Shown: positions 58,227 through 64,000 of the stretch, piece by piece
Layout: every line of letters starts with the position of its first letter
How positions within the stretch are numbered: the stretch's first letter is position 1
From: Acidobacteriota bacterium
GTDB taxonomy: Bacteria > Acidobacteriota > Vicinamibacteria > Vicinamibacterales > CAVVIG01
Assembly: GCA_016195265.1 (NCBI GenBank)
Contig: JACPZW010000069.1
Span: 1-64,000, forward strand
DNA length: 64,000 nucleotides
Direction of reading: 5' to 3'
Translations under genes and position numbers: made by a program
Notes under the pieces: model-generated
What the model saw: only the letters and a program-made list of their open reading frames with translations
What the model was told of the DNA's origin: nothing
Database searches by the model: none

Positions 58227-58894
58227 CGTTCGAGTTCGACCAGAAGTTTCGACGCCGCGCGGGCGCCGATGGTGATGCGCCGATCCTTGCCGCGCAGCAG
58301 GACGGCGTCGGCCGCCGTGTCGCGCGTCTCGACTTCGACCGGCTGCCCGGGCTTCAGGCCGTTGGTCTCGATGAAGCGCAGGAACGCCGGATCCTGATCC
58401 GCGATCCTGGTCACGCGCAGCGGCGTCCCGGTCGGGCAGGTGAGGAGGCTCTCGAGCTCCTTTTGTGGAAGCGCGCCGTCGGGATTGGGAATCGGATCGC
58501 CGTGCGGATCGTGCGTGGGATGTCCGAGCATTTCGTCGATGCGCTCGATCAGCCGCTCCGACACGACGTGCTCGAGCTGCTCGGCGTCGTCGTGCACTTC
58601 GTCCCAGCGCATCCCCATCACCTGGACGAGGAAGAGCTCGACGAGACGATGACGCCGCAGGACGAGGCCCGCCAGCTTCTCTCCGGCCGGACTCAGCCGC
58701 ACGCCGCTGTACGGCTCGTACTCCGCGAGGCCGGATTCCGCCAGCGCCTTGACCATCGTCGTCGCGGTACCCGGCGTCACGCCGAGCGTCGACGCGACGT
58801 GTCCCATCGGCACGAGGCGCTGATCGCGAGCCAGCGTCGACTGGCCCTGGAAGATCGCCTTCAGGTAGTTCTCGACCGTGCTCGACGGAAACAT
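58223..58894 (-). CDS. DtxR/MntR-family metal-dependent repressor
   Basis: 223 residues. The N-terminal winged helix has 'VENYLKAIF' and 'VASTLGVTPGTATTMVKAL', followed by the metal-binding and dimer domain 'RHRLVELFLVQVMGM' and 'DEVHDDAEQLEHVVSERL' with the usual His/Glu ligands. An SH3-like FeoA domain closes the protein (about 145-223). It senses Fe2+ or Mn2+. It is coupled to the outer-membrane protein gene behind it and is divergent from ubiE (18 bp), so its operator probably covers both promoters. Confidence 0.9.
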   Translation of the reverse strand: MFPSSTVENYLKAIFQGQSTLARDQRLVPMGHVASTLGVTPGTATTMVKALAESGLAEYEPYSGVRLSPAGEKLAGLVLRRHRLVELFLVQVMGMRWDEVHDDAEQLEHVVSERLIERIDEMLGHPTHDPHGDPIPNPDGALPQKELESLLTCPTGTPLRVTRIADQDPAFLRFIETNGLKPGQPVEVETRDTAADAVLLRGKDRRITIGARAASKLLVELER

Positions 58895-58912
58895 GCCACG
58901 ATATTACCCGAC

Positions 58913-59650
58913 ATGTCCCTGCGGCAGGCCATTGCGACGCCGGACGGCAAGCGCCGCTACGTCAGGGCGCTGTTTGGGACGATCGCCGATCGCTACGACT
59001 TCATTACGGTGGTCCTGTCGTACGGCCAGGACCGCCGGTGGAAGCGGCGGCTGATGACGCTGGCGTCGCCGCGTCCGGGCGCGCGCGTGCTGGATCTGGC
59101 GACGGGCACGGGCGACATCGCGTTTGCCGCCGCGGCGCTCGGCGCGAAGGTGGTCGGGCTCGACATCACGGTGCGCATGATCGAGCTCGCGCACGCGAAG
59201 CGGCACGGCGTCGCGCTGCAGTTCCTGGTCGGCGACATGCTCGCGCTGCCGTTTCCGGCTCGCGCCTTTGATATTGTGACCACGGGATACGGGCTGCGGA
59301 ACGTGCCGGACCTGACGAAAGCGATCGACGAAATCGGGCGGGTGCTGGCGCCTGGCGGTCAGTTGCTGTCGCTGGATTTCAACCGGCCGTCGAATGCGAT
59401 CGTCCGCGCCGCGTATCTCGCGTATCTCACGGCGGTGGGCGCGGCGCTCGGATGGCTGCTGCATCGCGATCCCGACACGTACCGCTACATTCCCGCGTCG
59501 ATCCGCCAGTACCCGGGCGCAGACGCGGTCGCGCGCATGTTCGAAGCGCGCGGCTTCAGCCGCGTGCGGTGCTATCCGGTGCTGGGCGGATTGATGTCGA
59601 TTCATCATGCCATTCGAGCCAATGGAGCCCATCGAGCCCATGGAGATTGA
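58913..59650 (+). CDS. ubiE: Demethylmenaquinone / ubiquinone methyltransferase
   Basis: 245 residues from ATG 58913. 'MFGTIADRYD' motif I-type signature appears as 'LFGTIADRYDF', with the SAM site 'VLDLATGTGDIAF' and 'GYGLRNVPD'. It methylates demethylmenaquinone, completing the respiratory quinone. A much longer open frame upstream overlaps the divergent regulator and is rejected. The final residues ('RANGAHRAHGD') come from a nonamer array. Confidence 0.9.
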   Translation: MSLRQAIATPDGKRRYVRALFGTIADRYDFITVVLSYGQDRRWKRRLMTLASPRPGARVLDLATGTGDIAFAAAALGAKVVGLDITVRMIELAHAKRHGVALQFLVGDMLALPFPARAFDIVTTGYGLRNVPDLTKAIDEIGRVLAPGGQLLSLDFNRPSNAIVRAAYLAYLTAVGAALGWLLHRDPDTYRYIPASIRQYPGADAVARMFEARGFSRVRCYPVLGGLMSIHHAIRANGAHRAHGD

Positions 59651-60068
59651 CACGACCGGCTGGTCGGGCGAGGGCACCTTCACACAGGTCCTGATCGACC
59701 GCCTGCGGCACGTAGACGCGGTGCGTTTCGTCCGCGTCGAGGATGCTCCAGCCACGCGCTTCGACGCCGATTACAACTTCATCAGCAACGAGCTGTACGT
59801 CGAGTTCGCGATCGCCGAACGCCGGGAGCCCATCAAGCGGTTCGGCGTGTTCCCGGGATCGCGCGTGGTGGGCGGGAAAGCGATGACGCTCGGGGATCTG
59901 GAAGCGGCGCTCGCCGCGATCCCCGGCGTGGGCGAGCCGGACTACGGCGACGCCGGCATGCTGCAGTACCTGCGGACCGAGCGAATCATCCCGCCGTATC
60001 AGACGCGCGGGTACAAGTTGGTCGAGCTGGTTCGCGTCTATGAAGTGGGCACGCCCCGCCGTTCCTAA
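59607..60068 (+). CDS. Conserved protein of unknown function overlapping ubiE
   Basis: 153 residues if it starts at ATG 59607; ATG 59640 would give 142 and is more likely, since the residues before it ('EPMEPIEP') are encoded by a repeat. The remainder is a mixed alpha/beta protein ('VEFAIAERREPIKRFGVFPG') with a glycine-rich turn; I do not recognise it. It overlaps the end of ubiE in another frame, so the two genes are linked. Confidence 0.5.
   Translation: MPFEPMEPIEPMEIDTTGWSGEGTFTQVLIDRLRHVDAVRFVRVEDAPATRFDADYNFISNELYVEFAIAERREPIKRFGVFPGSRVVGGKAMTLGDLEAALAAIPGVGEPDYGDAGMLQYLRTERIIPPYQTRGYKLVELVRVYEVGTPRRS
59612..59647. repeat. Four 9-bp units at the ubiE 3' end (NATNGAGCC)
   Basis: ATTCGAGCC-AATGGAGCC-CATCGAGCC-CATGGAGAT covers 36 bp up to the ubiE TGA. 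The array is read in two frames: as the end of ubiE and as the start of the next gene. Two of the units include ATG. Confidence 0.8.
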
Positions 60069-60178
60069 TGGTTGCGCGCCGACAGGCCGACACTTGAAGC
60101 GGTGAGCATGCGGCCACTTCCGCACGCCGTCGTGTGAAATCGTATGAATAACTGTTCGCGGTCCGCGGGCGACCATCG

Positions 60179-62233
60179 ATGAGCCTGGTTCCGTCGCTGC
60201 TCCAGGCCATCGTCCGTGTCGACGGGGAAGCGCTGGTGATGCATGCCGGCGACAAGCCGTACGTGGTGTCGCCGACGGGGCAGGTCGAGCTCGCGAGCAA
60301 GGGGCTCGCGCTCGAGGCCGTGAACGGCATCGTCTCTCAGTTGCTGCCCGCGGAGCTGCAGCACGCGCTCGAGGAATTCGGCGCCGTGCAGCATGAGCTG
60401 CCCTCCGCGCCCGAGTTTCCCGGCGAGCGCTTCACCGTCGTCGCCGCGCGCGGCGGAGACGATGTGTGGATCGAAATCCGCCGGCGTCACGTGGACGAGG
60501 ACGATCGGGTCCTCGATGACATGCTGCCGCCGCGAGTGGCCGTGCAGTACGACGTCGACGCCACGATTCCTGCATCCATGGTGCCCGCGAAAGTCGCGCC
60601 GGCGCCGCCGCCGGCTCCCGTCGCCGCTGCGCCGCCTCCGGTCGCGGTTCGGCCTCCCGTCGCGGCGCCCGTCATGCAGGTCCGCGAAGACGCCGCAGTG
60701 GACCTCGGTGGCGCGGACGACGATCTGTTGCTGCCAGGCGCCGATCAACTGTGGGGATCTGAGGGCGCGCCTGCTCGCGCGCAGGCCGAGCCCGACGACA
60801 GGTTCCAGCTCGATGCGCCGCCGGCACCTGCAGCGCCGGTTGCGGCGCCGCCCAGAATGGCTGCGCCGCCGAAGGCCGCACCGGCGCCGCCGAAAGTCGT
60901 CATGCCTCCGCCGCCGAGAGCGGTCGCGCCGCCGCCGGTCTTTACGCCTCCACCGATCCCGGCTGCGCCGCCCGTTGCGATGGCGCCACCGGTCGTGCCC
61001 CCGGCGCCGCGCATGGCCGCCGTGCCGCCGCCGCGAGCGATCGCATCGTTCGAGCCGCCGCAACCGGCCGTCGTGCTGCCGATCGCGCGCAACCCGATCC
61101 GGCCCGAGCCCCAAATTCCGTCGGTCGGCGATCCGACAATGTCCGGGCTCGATCGGCTGTTGCGGACGTCGGCGGCGCGCGGCGCGTCAACGTTGTATCT
61201 CTCGTCGGAATCGCGGCCGTCGGTGCGCGTGGACGGCGAGCTGCACATGCTCGACGGCGAGCCGGTGCTGACCGGTCGCGACGTCGAGTCGCTGCTCCTC
61301 ACGCTGATGCCCGAGCGCAGCCACGAGGCGCTGCGGACCGGCGCGGCGACCGAATGGATTTGCGACATCGAAGGCGTCGGCCGCGTGCGCTGCATGAGCT
61401 TCCGCGATCACTGCGGACCGGGCGGCGTGTTCCGGCTGATGCCGACGCGCACGGTCACGGCGGATCAGCTCGGCCTGCCGCAGGCGGTCCAGTTGCTGAC
61501 GATCGAGCCCGAGGGCCTCGTCCTTGTCGCCGGCCCGCGGTCGAGCGGCAAGCGCACGCTGCTCTCGGCGTTCGTCGACTCGATCAACCGCACGCGCAAG
61601 GATCACGTAGTCACGATCGAGCGCGAGATCAACATCGTGCACGAGCGCGGCAACTCGTTCATCAGCCAGCGCGAAGTGCGCGGCAACGACGACGAGATGC
61701 TGGCGGCGGCGCGAGCGGCGCTGCGCGAGGACCCCGACGTCCTCGTCATCGAAGATTTGCGGACGGGCGGGCTGATGAACGTCGCGCTCGAAGCGGCGGC
61801 CTCGGGCCACCTCGTCGTCGGCGGCTTCTCGGCGCACACGGCGACCGGCGCCATCGACCGCATCATCGATCTGTATGCGCCGGAGTTCCGCCGGCAGGTG
61901 CAGCTCGCGCTTGCCGGGAGCCTGCGTGGCGTCGTCGTCCAAGTGCTGTTGCGGAAGACCGGCGGCGGCCGCGTCGCGGCGCGGGAAGTCCTGCTCAACA
62001 CGCCGGCGGTGTCGAGCGTGATCGCCGAAGGCAAGACGTCGCAGCTGCCGATGGCGATCGAGGGCGGCCGGCGCTACGGCATGATGCCGCTCAACGACGG
62101 GCTGGCCGGCCTCGTCCAGACGGGCGTTGTCGACGCGCGCGAAGCCTACCGGCAGACGACGGACCGCGGCGGTCTCCTCGCCGCGCTCAAGCGGCAGGGC
62201 GTCGACACGTCCTTCGTCGAGAAGCTCGCCTAG
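60179..62233 (+). CDS. PilT-like ATPase with duplicated N-terminal domain and Pro/Ala-rich linker
   Basis: 684 residues. Residues about 1-115 resemble the PilT N-terminal domain. A long Pro/Ala linker follows (about 140-315). A second PilT N-terminal copy begins near 320 ('GLDRLLRTSAARGAST') and leads to a PilT/GspE ATPase domain: Walker A-like 'GPRSSGKRT' (Arg in place of Ser/Thr after the Lys), 'DPDVLVIEDLRT' (Walker B region), 'GHLVVGGFSAHTA' (His box). No other pilus genes lie nearby. ATPase activity is uncertain because of the changed Walker A. Whole-protein architecture is unusual. Confidence 0.72.
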   Translation: MSLVPSLLQAIVRVDGEALVMHAGDKPYVVSPTGQVELASKGLALEAVNGIVSQLLPAELQHALEEFGAVQHELPSAPEFPGERFTVVAARGGDDVWIEIRRRHVDEDDRVLDDMLPPRVAVQYDVDATIPASMVPAKVAPAPPPAPVAAAPPPVAVRPPVAAPVMQVREDAAVDLGGADDDLLLPGADQLWGSEGAPARAQAEPDDRFQLDAPPAPAAPVAAPPRMAAPPKAAPAPPKVVMPPPPRAVAPPPVFTPPPIPAAPPVAMAPPVVPPAPRMAAVPPPRAIASFEPPQPAVVLPIARNPIRPEPQIPSVGDPTMSGLDRLLRTSAARGASTLYLSSESRPSVRVDGELHMLDGEPVLTGRDVESLLLTLMPERSHEALRTGAATEWICDIEGVGRVRCMSFRDHCGPGGVFRLMPTRTVTADQLGLPQAVQLLTIEPEGLVLVAGPRSSGKRTLLSAFVDSINRTRKDHVVTIEREINIVHERGNSFISQREVRGNDDEMLAAARAALREDPDVLVIEDLRTGGLMNVALEAAASGHLVVGGFSAHTATGAIDRIIDLYAPEFRRQVQLALAGSLRGVVVQVLLRKTGGGRVAAREVLLNTPAVSSVIAEGKTSQLPMAIEGGRRYGMMPLNDGLAGLVQTGVVDAREAYRQTTDRGGLLAALKRQGVDTSFVEKLA

Positions 62234-62653
62234 CTATCGCTCCACATACGGTTCGAGCGCGCTCATCAGGAACTCGAGCAGCGCGCTTTCCGTGATCTCC
62301 TCAGGCGCGCCGATCGCGCGCTCCGACTGCACCACCCGGCTGCCGCGGTTGCGGCTCGTACGGCAGACGACTTGCGGCGTCTCGCCGTCGGTCTCCAGCG
62401 ACACCTCGATGAAGTCCTCGGTGCTGCGGTCAGACATCATCCGCACGCAGCTCGACGGCGTGAACACGGTGAACGCGATCCCTTCCGCCTTCAGGACGTT
62501 GGCGATCTGCCGGACGAGCGGCACGGCCGTGCTCTTGAGGAAGGCGTCGAAGGCCGTGCCGGCCGCGTCGTTGCGTGCGCGCCGATCGGCGACGCGCCGC
62601 CGCGCCTGTTCGATGGCGCGAAGTACCTGCTTGCGGACGTCGGAGGTTTCCAT
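62234..62653 (-). CDS. Protein of unknown function convergent with the PilT-like gene
   Basis: 139 residues, no signal peptide or membrane helix. A charged N-terminal helix ('VLRAIEQARRRVADRRARND') is followed by a mixed beta region ('GIAFTVFTPSSCVRM'). I do not recognise a family. Its end touches the PilT-like gene's stop (1 bp apart) and its start is 4 bp after the CoA-transferase stop on the same strand, so it is likely co-transcribed with it. Confidence 0.55.
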   Translation of the reverse strand: METSDVRKQVLRAIEQARRRVADRRARNDAAGTAFDAFLKSTAVPLVRQIANVLKAEGIAFTVFTPSSCVRMMSDRSTEDFIEVSLETDGETPQVVCRTSRNRGSRVVQSERAIGAPEEITESALLEFLMSALEPYVER

Positions 62654-62657
62654 CAGA

Positions 62658-63836
62658 TCAAATCACGTTCTGCCGGCGAAGGCCGGCGATGGCGCCAGGG
62701 CTGAGTCCAAGATCGCCGGACAAGACGGCGTCGGTGTGCTGGCCGAGCAACGGCGGCGGCGTGCGGATCGCCCCGGGCGTGTCGGAGAGTTTCACGGGCA
62801 GGCCGAGCGCACGGAGCGGCCCGATGGTGGAGTGCTCGATGCTTGCAATCATGTCGCGCGCGTCGATTTGCGGATCGGCGAAGAGCTCCTGCAGGGTGCG
62901 GACGGATCCGCAGGGCACGCCAGCCGCCGTGAACCGGTCGATCCAGTGCTGCCGCGGCTGGCGCCGGAGCGCGTCGGCGACGAACGGACGGAACTCGTCG
63001 TACGACGTCACGCGCTGGCGATTCGTCGCGAACCGCGGATCGTCGGGCAGGTGAACGACCTCGCGAAAACGGCGCCACTGTTCGTCGGTGCCCACCGCCA
63101 GGACGAAATCGCCGTCCGAGGCCGCGAACGTTTCGTACGGCACGATGCTCGGATGACGGTTGCCGAGCCGCGCCGGGACCTGGCCGCTCGCGAAGTAGTT
63201 GCCCGCCTGATACGTGAGCAGCGCGACGACCGAGTCCAGCATGGCGAGGTCCACTTCCTGGCCGCGGCCGGTGCGCTCTCGCGCGAAGAGCGCCATCGAG
63301 ACGCCGTACGCGGCGAACATGCCGGTCACGATGTCGGCGATCGCCACGCCAAGACGGACCGGCGGGCCGTCGGGCATGCCCGTGATGCTCATCAGCCCGC
63401 CCTCGCCCTGCATCACCGCGTCGTAGCCGGGCTCGTTGCGCCTCGGCCCGGTGTGACCGAATCCCGAAATTGAGCAGTACACGAGGCGCGGATACTGCGC
63501 CGCCAGCGTCTGGTAGTCGAATCCCAGCTTCGTCAGCGTGCCCGGCCGGAAGTTCTCCGCCAGCACGTCGGCCTTCGCGACGAGTTGCCGCAGGACGGCC
63601 TGGCCTTCGGGCTGCTTGAAGTCCAGCGTGACGCTCTCTTTGTTCCGGTTGATGCTGAGAAAGTACGCGCTCTCGCCCTTGAGGAAGGGCGGGCCCCAGG
63701 CGCGCGTGTCGTCGCCTTTGCCCGGCTGTTCAACTTTGATGACGCGCGCGCCCATGTCGGCGAGCAGCATCGTGCAGTACGGGCCCGACAGCACGCGCGT
63801 CAGGTCGAGAATCGTGATTCCGTCGAGTGGCCTCAT
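62658..63836 (-). CDS. Family III CoA-transferase (CaiB/BaiF)
   Basis: 392 residues, the expected length. 'ILDLTRVLSGPYCTMLLADMGARVIKVE' at the N-terminus is a family signature; the catalytic aspartate lies in 'RERTGRGQEVDLAMLDS' region, and 'GFGHTGP' and 'YDAVMQGEGGLMSITG' are typical. It moves CoA between carboxylic acids, such as formyl-, succinyl- or carnitinyl-CoA; the substrate cannot be told. It is divergent from the glutaredoxin-like gene. Confidence 0.9.
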   Translation of the reverse strand: MRPLDGITILDLTRVLSGPYCTMLLADMGARVIKVEQPGKGDDTRAWGPPFLKGESAYFLSINRNKESVTLDFKQPEGQAVLRQLVAKADVLAENFRPGTLTKLGFDYQTLAAQYPRLVYCSISGFGHTGPRRNEPGYDAVMQGEGGLMSITGMPDGPPVRLGVAIADIVTGMFAAYGVSMALFARERTGRGQEVDLAMLDSVVALLTYQAGNYFASGQVPARLGNRHPSIVPYETFAASDGDFVLAVGTDEQWRRFREVVHLPDDPRFATNRQRVTSYDEFRPFVADALRRQPRQHWIDRFTAAGVPCGSVRTLQELFADPQIDARDMIASIEHSTIGPLRALGLPVKLSDTPGAIRTPPPLLGQHTDAVLSGDLGLSPGAIAGLRRQNVI

Positions 63837-63849
63837 AATGGTGACTGGA

Positions 63850-64000
63850 ATGCTGATTATCGTCTACGCCGGCAGCGCCTGACGAAGCTGCGAACAGGTG
63901 AAAGAGTTGCTTTCACGTGAGGGCGTGTCGTTCACGGCGTACAACGTTGACGAGGACGATGGTGCGTACGACGAGCTGATCGCGCGCGGGTGGCGCACGG
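63850..64000 (+). CDS. Glutaredoxin-like protein with TGA in its redox motif, probable selenoprotein (3' end outside window)
   Basis: From ATG 63850 the frame reads 'MLIIVYAGSA', then TGA (63880-63882), then 'RSCEQVKELLSREGVSF' and 'NVDEDDGAYDELIARGWRT' to the window edge. This is the thioredoxin-fold start of a glutaredoxin; the TGA falls at the first position of CxxC, giving U11-R-S-C14 if read as selenocysteine. A hairpin of the bacterial SECIS type follows (63898-63916). ATG 63838 and GTG 63841 are alternative starts. Conventional annotation would stop after 10 codons and miss it. selA/B/C/D are not in this window. Confidence 0.8.
63898..63916 (+). promoter_or_regulatory. Candidate bacterial SECIS hairpin
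   Basis: GTGAAAG (63898-63904) pairs perfectly with CTTTCAC (63910-63916) around a 5-nt loop AGTTG. The loop starts 22 nt after the TGA and has G at its second position. These properties fit the published general rules for bacterial SECIS elements (loop about 16-37 nt after UGA, a G among the first two loop bases). Confidence 0.65.

Noticed and set aside
58148..58912. N-terminal extension of ubiE by 255 codons
   Set aside because: It runs antisense through the DtxR-type regulator and has no domain; ATG 58913 gives the normal UbiE length.

Overview
The window reads as a high-GC chromosome segment from an Acidobacteriota lineage, most likely Vicinamibacteria (old subgroup 6). The basis is established family knowledge rather than any search: TonB receptors with a carboxypeptidase-regulatory N-terminus, very large M14 metallopeptidases, small secreted proteins of unknown function, and an arginine cluster laid out as argC-B-D-A-J-F (minus strand) facing argR-G-H (plus strand). 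No rRNA, tRNA, prophage, transposase or CRISPR array was seen.

Layout. 1-3832: the end of a class V aminotransferase, a small membrane protein and a secreted M14 peptidase. 3962-7723: a lone DGQHR-domain protein, then the dTDP-sugar genes rfbB, rfbA and rfbC. 7724-8084: a gene-free leader with a compact RNA-like fold and an intrinsic terminator. 8085-19538: a three-gene unit of giant M14 protein, TonB-dependent receptor and paralogous giant M14 protein, probably for peptide capture and digestion. 19618-27522: pxpA, an MFS carrier, two secreted proteins, a sodium symporter next to a phosphatidylcholine synthase (choline uptake plus lipid synthesis), and two exported proteins. 27570-30814: a nucleotidyltransferase-like protein, fadD, and two 3' gene remnants. 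30818-40214: the arginine regulon, in which argJ carries an in-frame TGA. 40316-47323: fabI, a flavin reductase, a c-di-GMP turnover protein and a sigma-54 activator. 47405-52986: a deoxyhypusine-synthase-like protein, a degenerate ROK protein fused in operon to nagA, and secreted proteins. 53037-57338: queC and queD, gph, and a two-component pair. 57351-64000: an outer-membrane protein with a DtxR-type regulator, ubiE, a PilT-like ATPase, a CoA-transferase, and the start of a glutaredoxin-like protein with TGA (probable selenocysteine) in its redox motif.

The most unusual property is not a gene. At least 17 gene boundaries carry arrays of short tandem units of 7, 8, 9 or 11 bp, in several sequence families. 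Many are arranged as head-to-head arms that would fold into hairpins. They often contain the neighbouring stop codon, touch the next start codon, or encode the end of a protein. A second class of repeat, GC-rich palindromes, sits inside conserved coding genes (an M14 peptidase, queC, argB). A third, a 70-bp element present twice in inverted orientation with one mismatch, brackets the arginine genes. These resemble cyanobacterial STRR heptamers and REP-type elements, but the mixture of unit lengths and the codon embedding look unusual.
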